64,000 nucleotides of DNA from Latescibacteria bacterium UBA6620. Its GTDB lineage: Bacteria > Latescibacterota > UBA2968. Location: positions 62,001 through 126,000 of the forward strand of contig DJHM01000041.1 in assembly GCA_002433075.1 (NCBI GenBank), read 5' to 3'. The notes beneath the pieces were generated by a model. That model was not told the DNA's origin and did no database searches. It saw nothing but the letters and a program-made list of their open reading frames with translations. A program made the position numbers and the translations under genes. This document shows, one piece after another, positions 7,609 to 15,307 of the stretch; the first letter of the stretch is position 1, and every line of letters starts with the position of its first letter.

Positions 7609-8781
7609 CTATACCGTCATTATAGTCCGGGCTTCGATCTGATCCCAATCGATTTCGCGTCCGAGGCCCGGTGTCTGTGGAACGTACATAAATCCGTCAC
7701 GGACTTCCATCGTGTCCCGGATCAGGCCCGGGAACGAGCCACCCATCGATCGATCCGAACCGGTCGCGGGCCAGGCGGCGACCTCCCACCAGTCATCGTT
7801 CCGAACCGCAGCCACAACGTGCGGATTCCCGCCGTGTGCGTTCATCCCGAACATTTCCGCCAGGTTCGCCAGTTTCACCTGTCCCGTGATGCCCATCCCC
7901 GTCTGCCGCACGATATCGATCGCACCTGCAGCAAGATACGGTGTCGCCAGGTATGGATTCCCCTGAATCGACTCCAGCGCCATCACCGGCAGGTCGACGG
8001 CGTCCGACAGTTTCTTCAACCCGTTGATGTCGAATTCCTGCAGAGGTTCCTCGATCCAGAGATAATCGAGCGCTTCCAGACCCCGCGACACCTTGATCGC
8101 ATCGTCGACCGAGTACTGTTGCACCGGGTCGTGCATCAGCACCATCTCGTCTCCCACCAGGTCGCGGATGTCCTTCGCCAGTGCCAGGTTCGTCTCGATC
8201 CCCAGCATCGAGTGATCCTTGAACCCGTGGAAGCCCTCGTCGATCGCCCGCTGAGCAGATTTCAGCGTGTCCTCGTACGGAATCCCGGTTTCGGTCAGAT
8301 AGGCTGGCACCCGGTCCCGGAAACCTCCGAGCAATTTGTGCACGGGCAAATTCGCCCGAAGACCTGCTAGATCCCAGAGCAGCGTGTCGATCAAGACCAG
8401 GGGCGCGGCTGAATGATGCATATGAAAGTACCGTCGTGCCATCCACATCTTGTGCCACATATACTCGCGATTGAGCGCATCCGCGCCGACCAGTTCCGGC
8501 TCCCACTGCACCTTGAACGTGCGCGCCTGCCACTCCAGGTCTTCCTTCCCCCATCCCGTCGAGAACGTGCCGATCGTCTCGAGGTTCTCATCCGTGCGGA
8601 TGCGAAGCAGACACGTGTAGGCCGGTCTCGGGTCCAGCCGGATCCCTTCCCCGCTGAACAGCCGATGCCCGAACCGCACCTTGTGCGATCCCGGATACTC
8701 CCTCATCGTCCTCAGCGGCCGCCACTCCGGCTCGACCGAATCCCCCTCGAGAATCTGAAAGCTGATCGATTCAATCTTCAT
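7609..8781 (-). CDS. Mandelate racemase/muconate lactonizing enzyme family protein (enolase superfamily)
   Basis: A 390-residue protein. The start is placed at ATG 8781-8779 because MKIESISFQILEG aligns with the paralogue at 8978, although the frame is open further upstream into a repeat. Metal ligands are spaced exactly as in mandelate racemase: Asp218 (LMHD), Glu244 (IEEP) and Glu270 (ALES), 26 residues apart each. His316 (NAHGGN) and Lys188 (GFKDH) are candidate acid/base residues, which points to the mandelate-racemase/sugar-acid-dehydratase subgroup. The likely reaction is dehydration or epimerisation of an acid sugar. A close paralogue is adjacent, suggesting tandem duplication followed by specialisation. 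Confidence 0.88.
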   Translation of the reverse strand: MKIESISFQILEGDSVEPEWRPLRTMREYPGSHKVRFGHRLFSGEGIRLDPRPAYTCLLRIRTDENLETIGTFSTGWGKEDLEWQARTFKVQWEPELVGADALNREYMWHKMWMARRYFHMHHSAAPLVLIDTLLWDLAGLRANLPVHKLLGGFRDRVPAYLTETGIPYEDTLKSAQRAIDEGFHGFKDHSMLGIETNLALAKDIRDLVGDEMVLMHDPVQQYSVDDAIKVSRGLEALDYLWIEEPLQEFDINGLKKLSDAVDLPVMALESIQGNPYLATPYLAAGAIDIVRQTGMGITGQVKLANLAEMFGMNAHGGNPHVVAAVRNDDWWEVAAWPATGSDRSMGGSFPGLIRDTMEVRDGFMYVPQTPGLGREIDWDQIEARTIMTV

Positions 8782-8816
8782 AGAATGCCCTTGAGACGTA
8801 GGATAAGCAGAGGGTC

Positions 8817-8931
8817 TGTCATCCCGGCGGTGTGTCGAGCCGGGATCCATTTTCCAACTTCGCGAAGATCAGAATGGGCCCTCCCTCGACTCCGCTCGGG
8901 ACAGGCTCCACAAAACCGTACCGGGGTGACA
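8817..8931. repeat. REPIN-like double palindrome, copy 3, with insertion
   Basis: The TGTCATCCCGG and CCGGGGTGACA ends are as in the other copies. About 25 bases containing CTCGACTCCGCTCGGGACAG interrupt the second hairpin; this is itself a phrase of another dispersed repeat. Confidence 0.75.
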
Positions 8932-8949
8932 TCTGTTTCTACACTCTCC

Positions 8950-8980
8950 AATTCCAGAATACGGTAATTCCCTAATTTCA
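8950..8980. repeat. Short AATACGG-class spacer repeat
   Basis: The phrase AATTCCAGAATACGGTAATT, then CCCTAATTTC, is placed at the very end of the following minus-strand gene. It is related to 4216-4238. Confidence 0.4.
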
Positions 8981-10162
8981 TAATGTGTTTATGGTTCTCG
9001 CTTCAATCTCTTCCCAATCAATCTCCCGCCCCAACCCCGGCGTCTGCGGCACGTACATATATCCGTCCCGAACCTCGAACGTTTCCTTGATCAGGCTCGC
9101 AGCCGCCAGCGTCAGCGGTCGGGTCAGCTCATTATCAAACCGTTTGAACGCGTTCCGGGCGTGATGTTCGTACCAGTCGTCGTTCCTCACGGCGGCGATC
9201 ACGTGGACATTCCCACCGTGCGCGTTCATCCCGAACGTCTCGGCGAGGTTGGCCAGTTTCATCTGGCCCGTGATCCCCATCGCCACGTTCCGTACGATGT
9301 CGATCGCCCCACTCTGCATGTACGGCGTCGCCACGTAGGGATGCCCGAGATTCGACTCCAGCGCAAGCACGGGAAGATCGGTCGCATCCGACAGGCGCTT
9401 GAGACCAAGGATGTCGATTTCCTGCAACGGTTCTTCGATCCACAGATAGTCGAGATCCCAGAGCTGGTGCCCGACCTTGATCGCATCGTCCACCGAATAC
9501 TGCTGCACGGCATCGTGCATCAACACCATCTCGTCCCCGACCAAGTCGCGTAGGTCCCTCGCGAGGGCCACATTCGCCTGGGGCCCCAGCATCGAGTGAT
9601 CCTTGAATCCCTTGTAACCCAGGTCCTTCGCCTTCTGGGCGACTTCGAGGGTCTGCTCGTGATTCCGACTCGCTTCCGTCAGGTAAGCCGGCACGCGGTC
9701 GCGGAACCCACCCAGCAGCTTGTGTACCGGCAGCTTCGCTTTCAAGCCCGCCAGGTCCCAGAGGAGTTGATCGATCAGCGCCAGCGGCAGGAAGTTCGGC
9801 ATATGGAAGTAGCGCCGCGCCATCCACATCTTGTGCCACATATACTCCCGGTTGAGCGCATCCGCGCCTACCAGCTCCGGTTCCCACTGGAGCTTGAACG
9901 TCGTTGCTTCCCACTCGACTTGCTCGCGGCTGAACCCCCCGCCGAACACCCCCACCGTCTCGAGGTTTTCGTCCGTCCTGATGCGTAGGATGCACGCATA
10001 GGTAGGTCGGGCAGGGAGCTTGATCCCCTCACCCTCGAACGGCTTATGCCCGAACCGAACCGTGTGCGAGCCCGGAAGCTCGATCATCGTCCGGTAGGGC
10101 GTCCATTCCGGCTCGATCGGTTCGCCTTCGAGAATCAGAAAGTCAATCGCTTCGATTTTCAC
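8978..10162 (-). CDS. Mandelate racemase/muconate lactonizing enzyme family protein, tandem paralogue
   Basis: A 394-residue protein starting with GTG at 10162-10160 (MKIEAIDFLILEG). It is strongly similar along its whole length to the gene at 7609, with the same order of metal and acid/base motifs: GFKDHSML, LMHDAVQQ, WIEEP, ALES and MNAHGGN. The two differ mainly near the C-terminus (DNELTRPLTLAAASLIKETFEV versus MGGSFPGLIRDTMEV) and in scattered loops, so specificity may differ. It probably dehydrates or racemises a carboxylate substrate. The run 10162 to 4259 is all minus strand and could be one catabolic unit interrupted by repeats. Confidence 0.88.
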   Translation of the reverse strand: MKIEAIDFLILEGEPIEPEWTPYRTMIELPGSHTVRFGHKPFEGEGIKLPARPTYACILRIRTDENLETVGVFGGGFSREQVEWEATTFKLQWEPELVGADALNREYMWHKMWMARRYFHMPNFLPLALIDQLLWDLAGLKAKLPVHKLLGGFRDRVPAYLTEASRNHEQTLEVAQKAKDLGYKGFKDHSMLGPQANVALARDLRDLVGDEMVLMHDAVQQYSVDDAIKVGHQLWDLDYLWIEEPLQEIDILGLKRLSDATDLPVLALESNLGHPYVATPYMQSGAIDIVRNVAMGITGQMKLANLAETFGMNAHGGNVHVIAAVRNDDWYEHHARNAFKRFDNELTRPLTLAAASLIKETFEVRDGYMYVPQTPGLGREIDWEEIEARTINTL

Positions 10163-10280
10163 GGTTCACCTGTGTAGCTGAATGTGCTTGAAGATGAGAG
10201 CCAACTCTGTTCAACCCGCTGAGCCAGTACGTCTGCCCTCCCTGGCTCGCCATAACGCAGAGCGCGACGGCGGCTGCGAA

Positions 10281-10304
10281 CTCTGCGCCCTCTGCGTTGA
10301 AAGG
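10281..10304 (+). repeat. Stuttering repeat, CTCTGCG class
   Basis: CTCTGCGCC followed by CTCTGCGTTGAAAGG, next to the 3' end of the small unknown gene. Reverse-type units (AACGCAGAGCGCGACGG) precede it. Another copy is at 31581-31617. Confidence 0.5.
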
Positions 10305-10311
10305 TTTGGTC

Positions 10312-10734
10312 TCACAGATCCATCTGGCTCGCAAACTTCCTCAGGTCCTTCTCAGCCTTCTCCGCAATCGGTTCGATCGTCGCCGAACTGACCTTGATGT
10401 CTTGGACCTTCTCCTCGTTGTTCGTCGCCAGGCAGAAGTTCAGGTTCTGACGCAGATCGTGCATCGCGTGCTCGATATGGTCCGACACCGACCCCGGCGG
10501 GTACATCCACTGTCGACCCCCGGTCTGCTTCAAATTCATATGACAGTGCCCCTTGCCGCCCTGCTTCTTCGCTTCTCCAAAACAGTCCAGCCGCATAACC
10601 TCTTCGTCGAAAGCGTAGACCGAAGCAGCCGGTCCAAATCCCGCTTTGTCATCCCGCCAGTACACATCCAATCGCAGGTTCTCCCGGATCGGATACTCGA
10701 CCAGGTCGCGTCTTCCACGATCTTGCTGGGTCAT
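10312..10734 (-). CDS. Conserved-looking protein of unknown function, 140 aa
   Basis: It has a purine-rich ribosome site (AAGGAA) before ATG 10734. It is soluble and charged, without signal peptide or membrane segment. It opens with a strand-rich half (RLDVYWRDDKAGFGPAASVYAFDEEVMRLDCFGE), followed by a His-rich stretch (KGHCHMNLKQ) and a helical half (SDHIEHAMHDLRQNLNFCL; EKAEKDLRKFASQMD). I do not recognise a family. The GKGHCH and SDHIEH histidines could bind metal. It lies upstream of the enolase-superfamily genes on the same strand. Confidence 0.6.
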   Translation of the reverse strand: MTQQDRGRRDLVEYPIRENLRLDVYWRDDKAGFGPAASVYAFDEEVMRLDCFGEAKKQGGKGHCHMNLKQTGGRQWMYPPGSVSDHIEHAMHDLRQNLNFCLATNNEEKVQDIKVSSATIEPIAEKAEKDLRKFASQMDL

Positions 10735-10833
10735 CGTTTTTCCTTCCTGCGAAGATGGTGGTCATGACTTATCCTGACACAGCTAGATAGCGAAACTTGG
10801 GGCACTAAAATAGGGAAATCCGAGGAGGCCTGT

Positions 10834-11775
10834 ATGATTCACATTGCCGCCTGGTGCCAGGATCTGTCGGACTCGACCCTGCGCTTCCTGTCTCAGATCG
10901 GCGTCGAGCGCGCGGATGCCGTCCCGCTCCCCACGGACGATCGGGGGGTCTTCAACCTGGACGAAGCCATCGCAGTCCGAAAGAAGGTCCAATCGTGGGG
11001 GATGGACGTAAACCGGATCAGCCTCCCAGGATTCTCCGAAGCGTTCATGAACGGCGACGCCGACACCGAAGTCGAACTTGACGTCGCCTGCGACAGCATC
11101 CGCGTCCTCGGGGAAGCCGGCTATCCGCTCGGACGCGTCCATTTCGCGTTCTCCGAAGAAAGCTGGATGGTCGATCGCTATCACGCCGATCATCGCGGCG
11201 GACATCAGGCGCGCGGTGAATCCCTCGCGCGAAACCCGGAGAATATCCCCTCACGGGAAGTTCGCGAGCAGCGCTGGGAGCGCGTCTGTCTGGCCTACAG
11301 CAGGCTCGTCCCCGCCGCACTCGACAGCGGTGTCCGTCTGATGATGCATCCGTCCGATCCACCGACTCAGGAAGCGATGTTCGACGGACTGGGCTTTCAC
11401 CGCGTGATCGACGCCTTCCCTCAGGCCTGCGTCGGATATCTCTACTGTTGCGGAACCCGTGGAGAGGCCGGCGGCCAGACCCTCGTCCTCGACGAAATCA
11501 ACAACTACGGCCGCAAGGGCCGAATCTTCGAAGTCCACTTCCGAAACCTCCGCGGCAGCTTTGCTTCAGCCCGCGGTTTCGAAGAGGTCCTTCTGGATGA
11601 CGGAGATATGAATATGTTCAACATTGTCCAGGAGCTGAACCGCGTCGGTTTCGACGGATGTCTGAACGCCGATCATTATCCATCCCTCGAAGGCGACGCC
11701 CCGGGAAATAACACTCACGCACTAGCATATTCGGTCGGGTATATGCGAGCGATGCTGGCCGCCCTCGCCTGTTAG
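10834..11775 (+). CDS. Mannonate dehydratase-like TIM-barrel protein (UxuA family, paralogue 1 of 3)
   Basis: A 313-residue protein with a good ribosome site (GAGGAGG). It carries UxuA-like motifs: LMMHPSDPP (about 172-180), GLGFHRVIDAFP, a YCCGTRGE segment, and EVHFRNLRGSF (about 239-249), followed by DDGDMNM and a terminal SVGYMRAMLAAL. UxuA converts D-mannonate to 2-keto-3-deoxygluconate using a His/Cys-bound metal. Here the HPSDPP, CGTRGE and HFRN segments keep candidate metal ligands. It is shorter than E. coli-type UxuA (about 390 residues). With two diverged copies in the window (44027, 51420), the substrates may be different aldonates or uronate derivatives. Confidence 0.8.
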   Translation: MIHIAAWCQDLSDSTLRFLSQIGVERADAVPLPTDDRGVFNLDEAIAVRKKVQSWGMDVNRISLPGFSEAFMNGDADTEVELDVACDSIRVLGEAGYPLGRVHFAFSEESWMVDRYHADHRGGHQARGESLARNPENIPSREVREQRWERVCLAYSRLVPAALDSGVRLMMHPSDPPTQEAMFDGLGFHRVIDAFPQACVGYLYCCGTRGEAGGQTLVLDEINNYGRKGRIFEVHFRNLRGSFASARGFEEVLLDDGDMNMFNIVQELNRVGFDGCLNADHYPSLEGDAPGNNTHALAYSVGYMRAMLAALAC

Positions 11776-11920
11776 GGGAGGGAACCACGCTTCAGGCGCC
11801 TCACACCGAGTACGCCGAATTGAAGCAAAGACCGAAGCGCCACCACAGGCCTTGGACGTGGTCCCTCTGAACCGCACGATTGCTGAGGATGCAGGTATCT
11901 CTCCCGACCGTGTACTCACA

Positions 11921-11954
11921 TCCATTCTGTGTCCATCTGTGTTCATTTGTGGTT
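11921..11954 (+). repeat. Stuttering repeat, TCTGTGT-TCAT class
   Basis: Units TCCATTCTGTG, TCCATCTGTG and TTCATTTGTGG occur in a row with a period of about 10-11, ending 28 bases before the next start codon. It matches the inverted copy at 2108-2140. Confidence 0.6.
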
Positions 11955-11981
11955 CCCTGCATTTCTTGAGCGAGGAAAAAA

Positions 11982-13445
11982 ATGAGCAACGTCATCAACG
12001 CAGGATCCGGCAAGCACTTCTTCATCGATCAACGCTACTTCGATCGGTCAAGCGACGTGGGTCTTTGTATGAATCCACCACGCGTCACCTCCGACCCCGT
12101 GCTGCGCGCCGACAATCCCTGGGAACGCCAGGGGATCAGTGGCTACAACACGGTCATCCGCGAAGACGAGAAATCATTCCGCCTGTGGTATGGTGCGAAC
12201 TTCATCTCCGGATATCCTCAGGAAGGCGCCGTCCGGTTATGCTACGCCGAATCCGAAGACGGCATCCACTGGCACAAACCGGAACTGAACCTGGTCGAGT
12301 TCCAGGGGTCGAAAGCGAACAACATCGTCGTCCCGCTCGATGAGCGTCAGAGTATGCAGGGCGCGACAGTCTACATCGACGAGCGGGCCTCCGCCGACGA
12401 GCGTTATCGTTTGTGGACGAAGTATCAGCCGACCGATGCCGAAATCGAGGCTGGAACGGAACCCGGACTCTGGGCGATGCATTCGGCCGACGGCATCCAC
12501 TGGACCTACGACGACAACCAGCCCAATCCGCCCAACCAGATGTGTGACACGCAGAACGTCTTCTTCTGGGACGACCAGCACGACTGCTACGTCGGTTACA
12601 CGCGCGTGCACGAAACCCAGCGACGCGACGAGGCGGCGGAGATGGAGCACGGCAAGCGGTATCGCTCCGTGGGACGCATCACCTCACCCGACTTCAAAAC
12701 CTGGTCGCAGCCCACCCTCATCGTGCTCGAAGGCGACAGCGTCGATCTTGAAGCGCCCCTGCCCTTCAACCACGTGCAGCGTCCCCAGATGGACTTCTAC
12801 ACCAACGCCGCGTTCAAGCATCCCGAAGCCGACGACGTCTACTTTATGATGCCCGCGGCCTACCACCACTGGGAGGCGGACGACAATCCCGCAACGATGG
12901 ACGTCAAGCTGCTGTCCAGCCGTGACGGTATCATCTGGCACCGTCTCGGCGACCGCGAGCCTTTCATTCGTCGCGGACTGGACGGCGGTCCTGACAGCGG
13001 GATGGTGATGGCCAACGTCTGGCCGATTCACACCGAGACCGAGACCTGGATTTACTATGGCGGGCGGGGCAGCAAACACAACGACGACGAGCGCGACGGG
13101 TCGAATACGGGCCTGTTCCGGGGCGTCCTCCGCCGCGATGGCTTCGTTTCCGCGGACACCACCCTGTCCGGTGGAGAATTCACGACGCCCCCGCTCGAGC
13201 ACGGGGGGAACGAACTGGAATTGAACGTCGACTGCGGCGCCGGCGGCTGGCTCATCGTCGAACTTCAGGACGCGGAGGGTCGTGCGATCGACGGCCACAC
13301 CTTCAAGGAGTGCCAGACCGTGACGGCCAACGCGATTCGCACGACCGTAGCCTGGAACGGAAGCACATCGCTTCCCGCCGATCGTCCGGTACGTCTGCGT
13401 GTCATCTCACGCTCCACGAAGCTGTATACCTTCAAGTTTGTATAG
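11982..13445 (+). CDS. Beta-propeller glycosidase-like protein (paralogue 2 of 3)
   Basis: A 487-residue protein starting after GAGGAAAAAA. It shares the family entry motif (KHFFIDQRYFDRS) near residue 12. It also has the propeller repeats SFRLWYGANF, DGIHWHKPELNLVEF, DGIHWTYDD and DGIIWHRLGDRE, and the closing beta-sandwich module (NELELNVDCGAG, LIVELQDAEGRAIDG) ending LYTFKFV. The segment DVYFMMPAAYHHW matches the equivalent blade of the 641 gene (RAYFMFPSLF). A hydrolase or phosphorylase acting on glycans is inferred. No secretion signal was seen, so it may act in the cytoplasm on imported oligosaccharides. It follows the UxuA-like gene after a 206-base spacer. Confidence 0.6.
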   Translation: MSNVINAGSGKHFFIDQRYFDRSSDVGLCMNPPRVTSDPVLRADNPWERQGISGYNTVIREDEKSFRLWYGANFISGYPQEGAVRLCYAESEDGIHWHKPELNLVEFQGSKANNIVVPLDERQSMQGATVYIDERASADERYRLWTKYQPTDAEIEAGTEPGLWAMHSADGIHWTYDDNQPNPPNQMCDTQNVFFWDDQHDCYVGYTRVHETQRRDEAAEMEHGKRYRSVGRITSPDFKTWSQPTLIVLEGDSVDLEAPLPFNHVQRPQMDFYTNAAFKHPEADDVYFMMPAAYHHWEADDNPATMDVKLLSSRDGIIWHRLGDREPFIRRGLDGGPDSGMVMANVWPIHTETETWIYYGGRGSKHNDDERDGSNTGLFRGVLRRDGFVSADTTLSGGEFTTPPLEHGGNELELNVDCGAGGWLIVELQDAEGRAIDGHTFKECQTVTANAIRTTVAWNGSTSLPADRPVRLRVISRSTKLYTFKFV

Positions 13446-13574
13446 AGGTCGGAAGCAACTGTAATTTCGCAAGCTACCTTTGAGAAAATGCCAGATAGGG
13501 TCACTTCGAGCGGAGTCGAGAAGTCCCTTCTCGGGAGAACGATCGACGTGTTGAGGAGAACCCTATTTTAGCAG

Positions 13575-13609
13575 AATGGATCCCGGCCTGAGGCATTGCC
13601 GGGATGACA
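13575..13609. repeat. Half REPIN-like hairpin
   Basis: AATGGATCCCGGC and GCCGGGATGACA form one hairpin of the composite repeat, in reverse orientation. Just before it (13500-13545) is a TCACTTCGAGCGGAGTCGAG phrase of a second repeat type. The rest of 13446-13634 is featureless. Confidence 0.6.
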
Positions 13610-13634
13610 TTGTCCCGATGAGTGTGCGATCTAA

Positions 13635-15107
13635 ATGACTTCACAAGAAGACTACCGCTTCGACGTCGCCGGCTACCTCCACCTCCCTGGCGTACTCAAC
13701 GAAGCCGAACTCGCAGCACTGAACGCGTCACTCGATGAGCAAGGAGACGATGCCGATCTCTCCGCGCTCCACGAACATCCGGTCGTCGTAAGCTACCTGG
13801 AGAAACTGTGCTGGAACGAGGCGCGCATCGATCGCCCTCCAGCGCTGCTGGATGCGTCGACCCGCCCGAACACGCTCGCAGGCGGGAACGAGCCACGACA
13901 TTGGTCGCGCGCCTACCAGCACCGGAACGGGATACGCTACTCTCACGGCGTCCTCGCCATCTGGGCGCTATCCGATGTCGCGGAGAGCGACGGCGGCCTC
14001 GTTCTCGTCCCAGGAAGCCATCGAAGCGACCTCGAGACACCCGATGGACTCCGGGACGGTACGGACGAAATGGGACTGGTCGAGCAACCCGCTCTCGCAG
14101 CCGGTGATTTGCTCTTGTGCGCGGAAAACCTGCTCCACGGATATCGAGACTGGGCGGTCGAGGATCGTCGACTGGTGACCTGCGGCTACATCAGCGGCCT
14201 CGTCAGACGGTCCGACAATGCAATCCAGAAGGGCGAACCCGCTTCTTGGGAAGACGAGATGACCCCCGAACAGCGAGCGCTTCTTTCCCCCACCGAATCG
14301 GCCACCTCCGTCGTGAAGACAGACGGAGATACTGTACAGGCTGGGAAAACGACCGTTGCCCACCACCCTTCCATTCACGTTCGCGATCCCGATTCGGGTA
14401 TCGACGAAAACGAATTCTACTTCTGGGATCTCTGTGGATATCTGCTGATCAAGGATGTGATGGACGCGGAGTGGATCGCCGCAACCCACGACGCGATCGA
14501 TCGGTTCAGCGATCGACTCGAGCTGTCACCGGACGGCACGCGCGGTTCCAAACAACTTGCCGGAGACCGCTTCCCTTCGCTCTACGGATTGTTCGAATTG
14601 CCCCACCCTTATTGCGAGCCGTTCCGAAGAATGATCGCCCATCCTGACGTCATCCATCGGCTGAACTGGATGATGGGGAGCGGCTACTACCTGAGCAGAG
14701 CGAGGGCCATTCACTACGAGAAAGGCACCTCCGGTCTCTACATCCACAGCACGCCCGAACCGGCGACCCCGCGGAACACCTACGCGCTGCAGAACGGCCG
14801 CGCCTATTCGGAGCAGATCAACGTCGCCTGGCAACTCGTCGATACCAACACTGGCGATGGAGGTTACGTCTGTATACCCGGGAGTCACAAGGCGAACTAC
14901 CCGATCCCGGAAGCGCTAAGCCTGTGCGAGGACGAAATGGGGATGGTCAGGCACGTCGAGATGTCTGCCGGTGACGTGCTCCTCTTTATGGGCGCCTCCC
15001 AGTCGCACGGCGCCTATCCCTGGATGAACGAGACCCCAAGACGAGGCGTCATCATCGCCTACAAATCGAGAAACCTCGATATCGACTTCGAGCGGTTGAG
15101 GAAATAA
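13635..15107 (+). CDS. Tandem-domain PhyH family protein
   Basis: 490 residues, about twice the length of a compact PhyH protein, with two PhyH folds end to end. The N-terminal half has FDVAGYLHLPGVLNEAE, then GGLVLVPGSH (120-129) and a distal LLHG His168. The C-terminal half has FWDLCGYLLIKDVMDAEW (263-280), GDGGYVCIPGSHKANYP (407-423) and a distal SHG His458. Neither half shows His-x-Asp. The C-terminal half reads His371-Ser-Thr at the place aligned with HGG (30263 gene) and HVG (59130 gene), 45 residues before PGSHK. The halves are diverged from one another. Function is unknown; candidates are a bidomain hydroxylase or a structural plus catalytic pair. Confidence 0.78.
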   Translation: MTSQEDYRFDVAGYLHLPGVLNEAELAALNASLDEQGDDADLSALHEHPVVVSYLEKLCWNEARIDRPPALLDASTRPNTLAGGNEPRHWSRAYQHRNGIRYSHGVLAIWALSDVAESDGGLVLVPGSHRSDLETPDGLRDGTDEMGLVEQPALAAGDLLLCAENLLHGYRDWAVEDRRLVTCGYISGLVRRSDNAIQKGEPASWEDEMTPEQRALLSPTESATSVVKTDGDTVQAGKTTVAHHPSIHVRDPDSGIDENEFYFWDLCGYLLIKDVMDAEWIAATHDAIDRFSDRLELSPDGTRGSKQLAGDRFPSLYGLFELPHPYCEPFRRMIAHPDVIHRLNWMMGSGYYLSRARAIHYEKGTSGLYIHSTPEPATPRNTYALQNGRAYSEQINVAWQLVDTNTGDGGYVCIPGSHKANYPIPEALSLCEDEMGMVRHVEMSAGDVLLFMGASQSHGAYPWMNETPRRGVIIAYKSRNLDIDFERLRK

Positions 15108-15138
15108 TGCGAAGTCCTGCTGGGCAAGACTCGAATAC

Positions 15139-15264
15139 TGTCATCCCGGCAGGCTGTAGGCCGCCTGTCCTGAGCCTGACGAAGGAGGATCCAATTTCGA
15201 GCGCAATCGGATACTTGAGAGAGCTCAACAATGGACCCCGGCCAACAAGCGAACCGGGGTGACA
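15139..15264. repeat. REPIN-like double palindrome, copy 4, diverged
   Basis: TGTCATCCCGG at the left and CCGGGGTGACA at the right are kept. The first hairpin is replaced by AGGCTGTAGGCCGCCTGTCC and a GACGAAGGAGG phrase. It lies between two plus-strand genes. Confidence 0.7.
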
Positions 15265-15307
15265 ATTTTCCCTTCGTGGGAGTCGTAACACTGAAACGGG
15301 CACACCG

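Noticed and set aside
4070..15264. CRISPR array from recurrent TGTCATCCCGG units
   Set aside because: Copies are kilobases apart, palindromic and lack regular spacers; no cas gene was seen.
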